A stretch of 64,000 nt of DNA from DAOTWP01 sp034435675 (GTDB taxonomy: Bacteria; Chloroflexota; Anaerolineae; Aggregatilineales; Phototrophicaceae), in assembly GCA_034435675.1 (NCBI GenBank), contig DAOTWP010000286.1:32753-96752 (forward strand). Direction: 5' to 3'. The notes below the pieces were generated by a model, which was not told the origin of the DNA, made no database searches, and saw only the letters and a list, made by a program, of their open reading frames with translations. The first letter of the stretch is position 1; every line of letters begins with the position of its first letter. This document shows, piece after piece, positions 36,142-45,278 of the stretch. The position numbers were made by a program, and so were the translations under genes.

Positions 36142-37311
36142 CTACAGCCGGTAAACAACCTGCCCTTCAACTACCGTCAGCAGGACGCGCAAATCGGCAT
36201 CCACCAGCACCAGATCGGCGTCCTTGCCAGCCTGCAAGCTGCCTTTGTCGTCTGCCAGCCCCAGCATGTGCGCGGCATTCAGGCTGCTGGTCCGCCATAG
36301 GTGTTCCAGCGGCTGTCCCACCGCGTCGCGAAAGTTGCGCAGCGCGGCGTCCATCGTCAGCGTGCTGCCCGCCAGTGTGCCGTCGGCAAGGTAGGCGCTG
36401 TCGTGTACAGTGACCTCGCGCTCGTCCTGCATATAACGGGTGCCGGGGGGCAGCCCCGCCCCGCGCACGGCGTCGCTGATCAGGATGATAGCGGGTGCGC
36501 CTTTCGCCAGCCACAGCAGGCGCATCACCGCTGGATGGACATGCACATTATCCGCGATCAGTTCACAGGTCAACTGCGGCAGGGTCAGCGCCGCGCCGAC
36601 GACGCCCGGTTCGCGGTGGTGCAGGGCGGTCATGGCGTTGAAGGTGTGCGTGGTCTGACGCAGCCCCAGTTCAACCGCCGCGCAGATGTCGGCGTAGGTT
36701 GCGCCCGTATGCGCCGCCGACACGGTGATGCCGCGCCGCAGACATTCGCCGATCAGCCAGTGATTTTCCGGGTATTCCGGTGCCAGTGCCAGCAGGCGTA
36801 CTACACCCGTGTCCAGCAGTTGCAGCGCTTCGCCACGTTCTGCGCGGCGGATGTGCGCGCTGTCCTGCGCGCCGCATTTCGCCGGGTTGAGGTAAGGTCC
36901 TTCCAGATGCGCGCCGAGCAGCTTTGCGCCCGCGTAGGGGCGCTGCTGCTGCGACTGCATCACACTGGCAACCGCCGCCAGCGCCTGCAAAATGTGCATG
37001 TGTCCGGCAGTCCATGTGGTTGCCAGATAGCCAGTAACGCCGTGCTGCGCGTAGAAACGCGCCATCGCATCCAGCGCTTCGGGCGTGGCGTCCATCGCCT
37101 CGTGCCCCACTGCGCCGTGAACGTGAACATCAATGAAGCCCGGCAGCAGGGTTTGCCCCCCCGCGTCTATCACAGGTACACCAGCGGGAATGGCAGGCGG
37201 GATGCCTGCGCCAATGGCGGCGATTTTGCCCGCCCGCGCCAGCAGCCAGCCGTGCTGCCTGCCCTGCGGCGTGACGAGCTGCGTATTGTGCAGCAGCAGG
37301 TCGCGGTTCAT
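36142..37311 (-). CDS. nagA: N-acetylglucosamine-6-phosphate deacetylase
   Basis: 389 residues, normal for NagA. Amidohydrolase features are LLPGFIDVHVHGAVG (metal-binding region), GAHLEGPYLNPAKCGAQ with the Glu ligand, VSAAHTGATYADI and THTFNAMTAL (His ligands), and ILISDAVRGAGLP with the catalytic Asp. It removes acetate from GlcNAc-6-phosphate, committing amino sugars to glycolysis. It overlaps the LacI-like gene upstream by ATGA and is 47 bp before the deaminase gene. Confidence 0.94.
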   Translation of the reverse strand: MNRDLLLHNTQLVTPQGRQHGWLLARAGKIAAIGAGIPPAIPAGVPVIDAGGQTLLPGFIDVHVHGAVGHEAMDATPEALDAMARFYAQHGVTGYLATTWTAGHMHILQALAAVASVMQSQQQRPYAGAKLLGAHLEGPYLNPAKCGAQDSAHIRRAERGEALQLLDTGVVRLLALAPEYPENHWLIGECLRRGITVSAAHTGATYADICAAVELGLRQTTHTFNAMTALHHREPGVVGAALTLPQLTCELIADNVHVHPAVMRLLWLAKGAPAIILISDAVRGAGLPPGTRYMQDEREVTVHDSAYLADGTLAGSTLTMDAALRNFRDAVGQPLEHLWRTSSLNAAHMLGLADDKGSLQAGKDADLVLVDADLRVLLTVVEGQVVYRL

Positions 37312-38147
37312 GCCGTTTGTGCCATTTCCAGCGGGCGGGTAGTGCTGCGCTGCACCAGACTGGTATTCAATACGGTGATGCCGCGAATGCGCAGCCCGTC
37401 AATCTGCCCGATCAACTGGCGTGTGCCGCGGCGTCCCTGTTCGACCACATCGGCGGCAACGGTGGTCAAGCCAGTCTGTGCGGCTTCGACGCCATCGCCA
37501 AAGCCGACCACCGCGACATCTTCCGCTACGCGCAGCCCGGCCTCGTAGAGAGCGTTTATCGCCGCCAGCGCCATCAGGTAATCGGCTGCCAGCACAGCGT
37601 CAAAATCGCTGCGCTGCGCCAGCAGATGGCGCACGGCAGCGCCCGCCTGTGCCGGGATAAACGCGCCATCCAGCACAAACGCCTCCGGCAGACTCAGGTT
37701 ATAGCGCATGAGTTCATGGCGGAACGCGGCGTCGCGCTCGATGCCGTCCGATTGGTGCATATCCCCCCGAATAAAGACAATGCGCTGCCGTCCGCATGCG
37801 CGCACCAGATGACGCATGAGGATTTCCATGCCCTGCACGTTGTCGGTGATAACTGCCGGAATGGGTGTGTCGGGCACCTGATGGCTGATGAGCGTCAGCG
37901 GTTTGCCGGAGCGATGCAGACGGCGCAGCAGGTCATCGGCGAGGATGTTGGCGATCACGACCACGCCATCCAGCGCTGCGAAATCCAGCGAAACAGGCTG
38001 CGGGTGGCGGCTGTCTTCGGCAATCGAATTGATGATGACCTGATAACCGTGCTGCGCTGCAACGTCCTGAATGCCGGTGATGACATTGCGCTGAAAAACA
38101 TTATGCTGATTATTGGTAATGACACCGAGCGTGCGTTGTGTTGCCAT
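37308..38147 (-). CDS. LacI-like sugar-binding protein lacking the DNA-binding domain
   Basis: 279 residues. It starts with RTLGVITNNQHNVFQRNVITGIQDVAAQHGY, which matches the beginning of the effector domain of LacI/GalR repressors, and ends with VAVVGFGDGVEA, TTVAADV and the LIGQIDG region. The roughly 60-residue N-terminal helix-turn-helix is absent: the ATG lies directly at the effector domain, and no HTH-like sequence is in the 86 bp upstream. No signal peptide, so cytoplasmic. It may sense an amino-sugar phosphate and act through the adjacent ROK regulator, or be a decayed repressor. Overlap with nagA (ATGA) favours a retained function. Confidence 0.82.
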   Translation of the reverse strand: MATQRTLGVITNNQHNVFQRNVITGIQDVAAQHGYQVIINSIAEDSRHPQPVSLDFAALDGVVVIANILADDLLRRLHRSGKPLTLISHQVPDTPIPAVITDNVQGMEILMRHLVRACGRQRIVFIRGDMHQSDGIERDAAFRHELMRYNLSLPEAFVLDGAFIPAQAGAAVRHLLAQRSDFDAVLAADYLMALAAINALYEAGLRVAEDVAVVGFGDGVEAAQTGLTTVAADVVEQGRRGTRQLIGQIDGLRIRGITVLNTSLVQRSTTRPLEMAQTA

Positions 38148-38233
38148 AATAAACCTATCTTTTTGATTGTCCGTATTTGCAGGGCAGGGGGTTAAGCCCC
38201 TGGTTCTCCCATCATGTTCATTGTGTGGGCGTC

Positions 38234-39400
38234 CTAAAGAATGTCTAACTCGTTCTGCACCGCCTGCGCCACCGCCCCCAGTGCGCTCAGATTCGCGCCA
38301 TCTGCCAGCGAAAACGCTACCGCAGCGACCTGTTCCGGCGTGAGCAGTTCGCCCGCCTTGTGCCGCAGCGGGTCCAGCAGCGCCGCGCCCAGATCAACGA
38401 TTTCGCCCGCCAGCGAGACATGATGTGGACGCAGCAGAGCAATTGCCCACGCAGTGATTTCGGCAAGGTAGCCGGCCAGTTCGTCGTACAGCGCTGCTGC
38501 CAGTGTGTCGCCCTGCGCGGCGGCATAACGCACCTGCATCGGCGTTACAGCGCCTGCGGGCAGCGTGGTTTGCGGGTGCTGCTGGCGCAGGGTTGCAATG
38601 CGCTGCTGAACGTGATCCCAACTCAGACATTCGTCCAGAGTCGGTTTGCCTGCTGTCTGTGCCAGCGCCGCGATGCGCAGCCCGCCAATGTCGCCTCCGT
38701 GATGATACAGCGCGCCCTGTACCACCACCCCGATTTCTACCGTGTTGTTGACCAGAATCGTGACGAGGTTGTGCTCGTCGGTGATGTCTGGATTGCTGAA
38801 AGCGAATTGTGCCAGCGCTGCCAGTTCGCTGTTGTTGGCGATATATACCGGGCATTCATAAAGCTGCTGCACATGCGCTGCCAGCGGCAGGTTGCGCCAG
38901 CCCAGCCGCGCAGCGTGTTCGACAATGCCGGCGCTGCTGTTGACCACGCCGGGTACGCCAATGCCAATGCACAGCAGGGGCGCGTCTAGCTGTGCCACCA
39001 GCCCGTTAAGCACCTCTTGCAGCAGGATAATGACTGCCTCGCCGCTGGCACTGTCCAGCAGGGCGTAATGTTCGGCGACAACCTGACCAGCAAGATTGGA
39101 CAGCACGCCGGTCACCCGGTGCGAACTGATGGCAATGCCAATCACCTGCCGCGCATCGGGCATAAAGTGGATCAGGCGCGGGCGTTTGCCGCCCTGTTCG
39201 TTTGCCTCGCCGTGCCCGCCTTCTGCCAGCAACCCTTCGGTAATCAATTCTGCGATCAAATCGGAAACAGTAGGTTTTGCCAGCCCGGTAATCTGTGCCA
39301 GCGCCGCCCGGTTATCCGCCAGTCCATAGACCACAGCACGCAGCAGCGATAGGCGGTTGTGGCGTTTGAGTTCACTGCGTGTTGCCTTGCGAACTTTCAT
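38234..39400 (-). CDS. ROK-family transcriptional regulator (NagC/Mlc/XylR-like)
   Basis: 388 residues from the ATG at 39400 with GAAGGTC upstream; the long 5' extension of the frame is antisense to the GH18 gene. An N-terminal winged HTH (about 8-70: LSLLRAVVYG, AALAQITGLAKPTVSDLIAELI) precedes a ROK domain (GIGVPGVVNSSAGIVEHA, IANNSELAALAQFA). The Cys-rich zinc motif of NagC/Mlc is missing: after YHHGGDIGGLR there is no C-x-C-G-x-x-G-C. The phosphate loop is also not conserved, so it is a regulator, not a kinase. It probably represses this amino-sugar operon and senses GlcNAc or GlcNAc-6-phosphate. The gene overlaps the end of the GH18 gene by 29 bp. Confidence 0.9.
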   Translation of the reverse strand: MKVRKATRSELKRHNRLSLLRAVVYGLADNRAALAQITGLAKPTVSDLIAELITEGLLAEGGHGEANEQGGKRPRLIHFMPDARQVIGIAISSHRVTGVLSNLAGQVVAEHYALLDSASGEAVIILLQEVLNGLVAQLDAPLLCIGIGVPGVVNSSAGIVEHAARLGWRNLPLAAHVQQLYECPVYIANNSELAALAQFAFSNPDITDEHNLVTILVNNTVEIGVVVQGALYHHGGDIGGLRIAALAQTAGKPTLDECLSWDHVQQRIATLRQQHPQTTLPAGAVTPMQVRYAAAQGDTLAAALYDELAGYLAEITAWAIALLRPHHVSLAGEIVDLGAALLDPLRHKAGELLTPEQVAAVAFSLADGANLSALGAVAQAVQNELDIL

Positions 39401-40463
39401 CTGGTGACCTTCTTGACGGTGGTGTGCAGTCCGCCGGGCGCAGTTCGCGCAGGACATCCCAGTTTGCGGGATCCTCGCCGCCGATACCCCAGATGGCTGC
39501 ACCCCCCAGCGTCGGATACAGGGATAAGACCTGCTCCAACTTATAGCGCACACCGGCTGCATCTGCAAAATAGACATCCTGGCGCGGCAGCCCACGTGGT
39601 TTGACGCTGACAAACGCCTCCATGTTGGCAGGGTCGCGCTGCACTTCTGCGCCCAGCGGTTCGACCCAGCGCATTGTGCCTTCCCACGTGACCGCCTGTG
39701 CGGGCGGGCTGCCGCGCTGCCATGCATAGCCGTAAAAATGCAGCCCCATGCGCACTTTGCCGAGATCGGTGACAGTCTGTGCATACGCCAGCACATCCAG
39801 CACCCAGTTCAACGGGCTGATCGGACCGGGCGGCTCGTTGCGACTGGTGTAATCATAGGTCATGATGTTGAAAATGTCTGCTGCCGGGGCAAGGCGTGTC
39901 CAATCCTGCGCTGCCTGCGCTTCCCATGTGCCCGTATCGCTGGTTTTGGGATGCACCGTGACGGACAGCAGCCGCCCGTTGGCGTGCAGCGCTGCGGACA
40001 GCGTTTCGATGAACAGCGAAAACGGCTCGCGAGTGTGGCTGCCAAAGCCTTCGTAGTCAATGTCAATGCCATCGTAATCCATACGTTCGACCAGCGCTAC
40101 GATAGCGGCAGCATGCGTTTCGCGCAGTTCCAGCGTTTCGATCATCACGGATTGGCTGGCGAAGATGGCAGGCAGCACGGGTTTGCCCGCCGCGCGCCAT
40201 GCCGCCAGTTTGTCGGCGTCTTCAGCGTCGTTGACGGCTTGCAGGCTGCCATCGGGCAGCGGCGTGTACCAGAACGGGTTGACCAGATCAATTGTGTCGA
40301 GATGGTTCAGCAGCGAGTCGTAACCGCCGGGATGCTCCGACGATGGAAACCAGACCGAGACACACCACGATGCTGCGATGGGCTGCGGCGTGGTGTCCTG
40401 CCCGCCCGCCGCCCACAGCGGCAGGGTCAGCAGCGGCAGCAGCAATAGCAGTGTGCGCTTCAT
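39372..40463 (-). CDS. Secreted GH18-family glycoside hydrolase
   Basis: 363 residues from the ATG at 40463, preceded by GGGGGAGGA, which starts a Sec signal peptide (MKRTLLLLLPLLTLPLWAAG). The catalytic GH18 motif D-x-x-D-x-D-x-E is intact as DYDGIDIDYEGF (Glu as acid). Other segments are FNIMTYDYTSR (the substrate-assisting Met-Tyr-Asp-Tyr strand), LHFYGYAWQRG and GGAAIWGIGGEDP (terminal Trp). It resembles the SleL/YaaH or chitinase-like branch, so it would release GlcNAc-containing fragments from chitin or peptidoglycan outside the membrane. It lies directly downstream of nagZ in the uptake operon. Confidence 0.92.
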   Translation of the reverse strand: MKRTLLLLLPLLTLPLWAAGGQDTTPQPIAASWCVSVWFPSSEHPGGYDSLLNHLDTIDLVNPFWYTPLPDGSLQAVNDAEDADKLAAWRAAGKPVLPAIFASQSVMIETLELRETHAAAIVALVERMDYDGIDIDYEGFGSHTREPFSLFIETLSAALHANGRLLSVTVHPKTSDTGTWEAQAAQDWTRLAPAADIFNIMTYDYTSRNEPPGPISPLNWVLDVLAYAQTVTDLGKVRMGLHFYGYAWQRGSPPAQAVTWEGTMRWVEPLGAEVQRDPANMEAFVSVKPRGLPRQDVYFADAAGVRYKLEQVLSLYPTLGGAAIWGIGGEDPANWDVLRELRPADCTPPSRRSPDESSQGNTQ

Positions 40464-40482
40464 GGTTTGTCCTCCCCCATGT

Positions 40483-41994
40483 CTACTCGGCGATCCCGGG
40501 AATGGCGCAAGGCAGTACCCCGCGCGGCGTGACTTCGCCAAACAGCACTCTTGCTGCTGCTTCGGTGGAAGTGTCGCGAATGCCATAGGCGCACAGATAA
40601 ACGGGCACTTCCGGGAACGCGATGATGTCGTATGGTGTGCGCAGCGCGACAACCACCGGCTGACACCCGCGTGCCAGCAGTGCATTAACCAGCCGCGCCT
40701 GAACGCCGTCCGGTTCCGCGCTGATCGTGCCGATGATGATCTCATTGGCGGCGGCGCAGGTGTCCAGCAGGGCGGTCAGTTCGGTGTCATCGGCGTTCGG
40801 GTGCAGTTGCAGCGCCTGAACCCGCGCATGGCGGCGGCGCACCGCGTCCGCCAGCCGAATGGTAACAGCAGAGGAGGTATCGGCGGGGGTCAGGTTGACC
40901 GGCACCGGCGTAATCACAGCAATGGTGGACTCAGGCGCGGGGCGCAGCGGCAGCCGTCCTGTGTCTCTGACCAGCGTAATCGAAGCGTCAGCAATATCCT
41001 GCGCGATCCGGCGGTGTTCTGCGCAGCCGACCACCTCAAGCGGTGGCAGCGTGTGCGGGATGCGGCGGCGTGCAGCGAGAATACGGGCGACTGACTGCGG
41101 GCGTTCCAGCGCGGTGATTTGCTCACCCAGCGCCAGTTGGTCGGGCAGGTGTGCCAGCAGCGCCAGGTCCGCGCCTGCTTCCAGCGCAGCAGTCACACTG
41201 GGCAGTACACCTTCTTTTGCGACGGCGTGCATGTCCATCGCGTCGGTGATAATCAGCCCGTCAAAGCCCATCTCGCGGCGCAGCAGATCCGTGAGGATGG
41301 CGCTGGACAGCGTTGCCGGGGTGTCGCGGTCAAGTTCGGAAAAAAGGATGTGTGCCGACATGACCGCCTGCACACCCGCCTGCACTGCCGCGCGGAACGG
41401 CAGCAGTTCCACCTGTTGAATGCGCGCCAGTCCGTGCGTTACAACGGGCAGGTCGAGATGCGAGTCAATGCTGGTATCGCCGTGACCGGGAAAATGTTTG
41501 GCAGTGGCAATCACGCCCTGCGCCTGCATCCCGGCAATCAACGCCGTGCCAAGCTGCGCCACCAGCGCGGGGTCGTCGCCAAACGAACGGATGCCGATGA
41601 CCGGGTTCACGGCGCTGATGTTAACATCAAGGCTGGGGGCAAAATTGAGGTTGACGCCCAGCGCCAGCAGTTCGCGCCCCAGCACGTAACCGGCTTGCCT
41701 CGCCAGTTCGGGCGAACGCGCCGCACCCAGCGCCATATTGCCGGGTAGTTCGGTTGCACCGCCGCCCACCGCCATCAACTGTCCGCCTTCCTGGTCAATA
41801 CCCAGCAGCGGCGGGGGTAGTCCGCCTGCTGCTGCCGCTGCGATCAGAGTGACGTTCAGCGCGCGGAGCTGTTCCAGCGACTGCACATTGTAATGGGCGA
41901 ACAGGCAAAAACTGCTGATTGTCCCCCGGCGCACCCCGTCGAGGATTTCCGGCGGGGCGCTGTAGCCAGAGAAACTGTGCATGAGCTGTTGCAC
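40483..41994 (-). CDS. nagZ: GH3 beta-N-acetylhexosaminidase (NagZ-like)
   Basis: 503 residues; this is the longer two-domain type (Bacillus-like) rather than the 340-residue E. coli form. Family hallmarks: LGIDQEGGQL, LNFAPSLDVN, IGIRSFGDDP, the diagnostic KHFPGHGDTSIDSHLDLP (His/Asp general acid), and ITDAMDMHAV with the nucleophile Asp. No signal peptide, so it should act in the cytoplasm on imported GlcNAc-MurNAc or chitobiose-type sugars. The start is GTG at 41994, nine bases after AAAGGA; the upstream permease stop lies seven bases before it. Confidence 0.94.
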   Translation of the reverse strand: MQQLMHSFSGYSAPPEILDGVRRGTISSFCLFAHYNVQSLEQLRALNVTLIAAAAAGGLPPPLLGIDQEGGQLMAVGGGATELPGNMALGAARSPELARQAGYVLGRELLALGVNLNFAPSLDVNISAVNPVIGIRSFGDDPALVAQLGTALIAGMQAQGVIATAKHFPGHGDTSIDSHLDLPVVTHGLARIQQVELLPFRAAVQAGVQAVMSAHILFSELDRDTPATLSSAILTDLLRREMGFDGLIITDAMDMHAVAKEGVLPSVTAALEAGADLALLAHLPDQLALGEQITALERPQSVARILAARRRIPHTLPPLEVVGCAEHRRIAQDIADASITLVRDTGRLPLRPAPESTIAVITPVPVNLTPADTSSAVTIRLADAVRRRHARVQALQLHPNADDTELTALLDTCAAANEIIIGTISAEPDGVQARLVNALLARGCQPVVVALRTPYDIIAFPEVPVYLCAYGIRDTSTEAAARVLFGEVTPRGVLPCAIPGIAE

Positions 41995-42000
41995 CGCGAT

Positions 42001-42921
42001 TTATCCTTTGGTTCCGGTCAGCGTAATGCCCTGCACAAAATAGCGCTGGGTGAGCAAGAAGACCACCAGCACCGGCACAACAAACGTGACACTCGCCGCC
42101 ATGATGTTCTGCCAGGGCAGCGGCGATTCCTGCAAATTGAGTTTCTGTGCTACATAGATCGGCATGGTGAACAGTTCGGCGCGCTGCAAGTAGAGCAGCG
42201 GATTGAGCAAGTTGTTCCACTGCCCGACGAACAGGAATACCGTGACTGTAGCGATTGCCGGACGTGACAGCGGCATTATGACGTGCCACCAGATTTGCAG
42301 CGGGTTTGCCCCGTCAATCACTGCCGCCTCGTCCAACTCTTTGGGGATGGTCATCATGAACTGGCGCATAAGAAAGACCAGTGCCGCGCCCCCGGCAAAG
42401 AAGCCCGGAATGACGATGGGGTTGAACGTGCGAATCCAGCCGAGGTTGTAGAACAGAACGTACTGCGGCACGAGTGTCGCCTGCGCGGGCAGCATCAGTG
42501 TGCCGAGCATCAGCGCGAAGACGATGTTCCGCCCGCGCCACTGCAAGCGGCTGAAGGCATAGGCGACAATGCAGATGGACGTGACCGTACCCAGCAGCAC
42601 CAGTGTGGTCACAAAGATGCTGTTGGCATAGGACCGATAAAAGTTCTGTTCCGCGAACAGGTTGGTATAGTTTTCCCACTGCGGATTCGTCGGGATCAAT
42701 TGCAACTGCGACTGGTTCGCTTCTTCCACTGTTTTGAGCGACGTGCCGAACATCCAGACCATCGGGAACAGGAAGAATGCCGACGCCACCAGCATGACCG
42801 CGTAGACCAGCAGCGTGCGCAGATTGATGAACTTGCGCATACGCCGGTTGAATTCCAGCCCATTGCCCGTGCGGGACACTGCCGGGATGGGTTGTGCGTG
42901 TTCCTGTGAGCGTACCGTCAT
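42001..42921 (-). CDS. ABC sugar permease (MalG/CUT1-type)
   Basis: 306 residues with six predicted helices. The first helix is near VYAVMLVASAFFLFPMVWMF. The ATPase-coupling EAA loop reads ELDEAAVIDGANPLQIWWHV followed by MPLSRPAI. The C-terminus (NLQESPLPWQNIMAAS ... QRYFVQGIT) is typical of the CUT1 family. It pairs with the permease at 42926-45070 and the binding protein at 45279. No MsmK/UgpC-type ATPase is in the operon, so a shared ATPase encoded elsewhere is expected. Confidence 0.94.
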   Translation of the reverse strand: MTVRSQEHAQPIPAVSRTGNGLEFNRRMRKFINLRTLLVYAVMLVASAFFLFPMVWMFGTSLKTVEEANQSQLQLIPTNPQWENYTNLFAEQNFYRSYANSIFVTTLVLLGTVTSICIVAYAFSRLQWRGRNIVFALMLGTLMLPAQATLVPQYVLFYNLGWIRTFNPIVIPGFFAGGAALVFLMRQFMMTIPKELDEAAVIDGANPLQIWWHVIMPLSRPAIATVTVFLFVGQWNNLLNPLLYLQRAELFTMPIYVAQKLNLQESPLPWQNIMAASVTFVVPVLVVFLLTQRYFVQGITLTGTKG

Positions 42922-42925
42922 CGTT

Positions 42926-45070
42926 TTAGACCTCGTAATGCACCCAGCGGCTGTAGCGGAACTGGAATACTGTCAGCAGCACGATAATCACCGCCAGAAT
43001 CCACGACACTGCCGACCCCTGCCCAATCGCTAGCTGGCGGAAGGTGCGCACATACAGGAAGAATGCCGCCGAGGAAAGGCTATCCTGTGTGGTGGTGTTG
43101 GAGATGATGTAAATTGCCTCAAAGGTTTGCAGCGCGGCGATGACGCCGACGACGATGTTGTAGAACATCGCCGGTGAGATCATCGGCAGGGTGATGCGCA
43201 AGAAACGCTGCAAGCGGTTTGCGCCGTCTACTTTTGCAGCTTCGTAGAAGACTTCCGGCACACCCTTGAGCGCCGCCAGAAAAATCAGCATGCCCGCCCC
43301 CGAACTCCACATGGTTATCAGAATCAGCGAGGGTTTGGACCACAATTCGTTGCTCAGCCACAGCGGCACACGGTTGGCGTCCGGGAATTCCGCCATCGAC
43401 TGGTGCAGCAGCGAGAAGTGATAGTTGGGCGTGCCGTTTGCCGCCGCAATCTGCTCGAACGCCTGAAAATAGCGCACCGTGTCGGCGAATGCGCCGACGG
43501 TGAACAGCGCCAGCAGCACCAGCACAGCCCACAGCACACGGCGCTGCGTGCGCGGATAACGATTGTTCAGCGCCGCGATGCCGCCCAGCAGCAGTGCCAC
43601 GCCACCCCAGACCCACAGCGGTGAGAAGCCCTGAATAGGGAAGGTATCGTTGAGATAATCCAGGTTAGCGGGCTGCTCGATTGCCGACCCCAGCGCGACG
43701 TACTGTGGCAGCACGCGCAGACTGCCGCCGCCAAATTCGCCCGGCAGGACGCTGATGAGCAGCAGCCCCAGCAGCAGCACCATGCCACCGCCCAGAATGC
43801 CGGTTTTCAGGCGCGGCTGCAAGCGCAGCAGCGACAGCGCCAGCGGGATGCCGACCAGCAGCAGTGCGATGACATGCGTTAGCCTGTCGCCATAGGCGGT
43901 ATCGGGTTCGGCGGCAAGCATCCCCAGCAGCGTGTCGCCAAACAGGGCGACGAACAGCGCGATTCCGGTCACCACCAGCCCGCCAATTTGCCAGCCGCGC
44001 ACATGACCCGGCTTCTGCTGCCACCTGTTGAAGATAATCGCGCTGAAGATAATCACACCGCTCATCAAAATCATGCTCATGTCCAGTGGCTGCTGAATCA
44101 ACGCGCGCCCCATGAGGATGACGACGACGATGATGCCGATCACTTCTGCCACACGCCACGCGCGCAGGCGCTTGTGTTCGCCCCATTCGCCGCGCAGCAG
44201 CGTCAGCAGCATCAGAGCGCCCAGCAGCGCTGGAACTGCATAGACCAGCGGACCCACCGAGTCGCCGCGCGTGATACCGGCATAGAAGCCGTTGAAGCCT
44301 TCGACACTGTAGATAAAGAAGCGGTAAATCCAGTCAAAAAGGAAGAAGTTATTCGCCAGTCCTTGCAGCGTTTCGTTAATAAAACCGCCGTTAGACGCCA
44401 GCATATAGCGCCATGCCAGCAGAATTGCCGGACCCCCGGCGAGGATGACCGGCACGTAGAAGATCAGCCGGAACACGCGCATGCCGCGCAGCGCCATGTT
44501 GAGCAGCAGTGCCATGCCCAGCGCCGTGAAGATTTGCAGCGGCACGCCGACCAGCGCGTAATAAAAGGAATTGTACATCGCCTGCGCGAAGCGCCGACCA
44601 TGGGCGCCCTCGCCGGTGAGCAGGACGCGGTAATTTTCCAGCCCGACCCAACCTGCCGGGTCGCCCAGTTTGTAGTCGGTGAAGCTGTAGAGGAACGATA
44701 CAAGCGCCGGACCGAGGACAAAGATTACGAAGCCGACCAGCCAGGGACCGGCAAAGGTGAAGCCCCAGAAGATGCGCCGCTGTTCTGCTGCCGAAAGCCG
44801 GAAACCGCTGGCGATGGCGCGCGCCAGCATACCCAGCGCGATACTGCTGAAGCCGATAAACAGCACGGTGCCCACTGCCCAGACCAGCGTGCGCCCGCGT
44901 TCTGCCATTTCTACAGATGACGTGCTGTTGACCACCATCAGCGAAAGTTCATTGGTCACGATGATGATCAGGGCGGACGCCAGCGCCAGATAGACGGCGC
45001 GGGCGAGCGAGCCGGATGCCAGCGCGATGAACGAGGCTCGCGGTGGTGAACTGGATGTTGCGCTGACCAT
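42926..45070 (-). CDS. Oversized ABC sugar permease (MalF/CUT1-type) with inserted membrane segment
   Basis: 714 residues against about 300 for ordinary CUT1 permeases. It opens with two extra helices (to about residue 90). Recognisable permease parts are FWGFTFAGPWLVGFVIFVLGP with FTDYKL, AMYNSFYYALVGVPLQIF, VFRLIFYVPVILAGG, and the late part LILITMWSSGAGMLIFLAAL with the EAA loop VFYEAAKVDGANRLQRFL and TLPMISPAM. Between residues ~235 and ~575 lies an insertion of about seven hydrophobic helices (LGALMLLTLL, VIGIIVVVILMG, IGGLVVTGIALFVALFG and others) plus an extracytoplasmic stretch. The frame is continuous, so this is not a frameshift. The insertion splits the permease between helices three and four, the position of MalF's periplasmic loop. 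It overlaps nothing and ends 4 bp before the partner permease. Confidence 0.9.
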   Translation of the reverse strand: MVSATSSSPPRASFIALASGSLARAVYLALASALIIIVTNELSLMVVNSTSSVEMAERGRTLVWAVGTVLFIGFSSIALGMLARAIASGFRLSAAEQRRIFWGFTFAGPWLVGFVIFVLGPALVSFLYSFTDYKLGDPAGWVGLENYRVLLTGEGAHGRRFAQAMYNSFYYALVGVPLQIFTALGMALLLNMALRGMRVFRLIFYVPVILAGGPAILLAWRYMLASNGGFINETLQGLANNFFLFDWIYRFFIYSVEGFNGFYAGITRGDSVGPLVYAVPALLGALMLLTLLRGEWGEHKRLRAWRVAEVIGIIVVVILMGRALIQQPLDMSMILMSGVIIFSAIIFNRWQQKPGHVRGWQIGGLVVTGIALFVALFGDTLLGMLAAEPDTAYGDRLTHVIALLLVGIPLALSLLRLQPRLKTGILGGGMVLLLGLLLISVLPGEFGGGSLRVLPQYVALGSAIEQPANLDYLNDTFPIQGFSPLWVWGGVALLLGGIAALNNRYPRTQRRVLWAVLVLLALFTVGAFADTVRYFQAFEQIAAANGTPNYHFSLLHQSMAEFPDANRVPLWLSNELWSKPSLILITMWSSGAGMLIFLAALKGVPEVFYEAAKVDGANRLQRFLRITLPMISPAMFYNIVVGVIAALQTFEAIYIISNTTTQDSLSSAAFFLYVRTFRQLAIGQGSAVSWILAVIIVLLTVFQFRYSRWVHYEV

Positions 45071-45278
45071 ATGCTTGAGGTTCCTTCTCTAACGTGTTGA
45101 TGGCGGCGGGATGGGCGACCTGTCTGCTGACAGCAGGGGCGCGGGACGTCATGGCATTCTGCGCGTTCCCGCTGGCAGTTCTTACAGGGGCACGCCAGCA
45201 CATCTGCCAGCGTACCCCGTGCAATTGTTGTTACGGGTGTCGCTTCACCAGCGGGTTTACCTGTCTGGCATCACCAGA

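Noticed and set aside
39401..39796. 132-codon N-terminal extension of the ROK regulator
   Set aside because: Cys/Trp/Arg-rich antisense-like sequence over the GH18 gene; the ATG at 39400 has a ribosome site and starts at the HTH.
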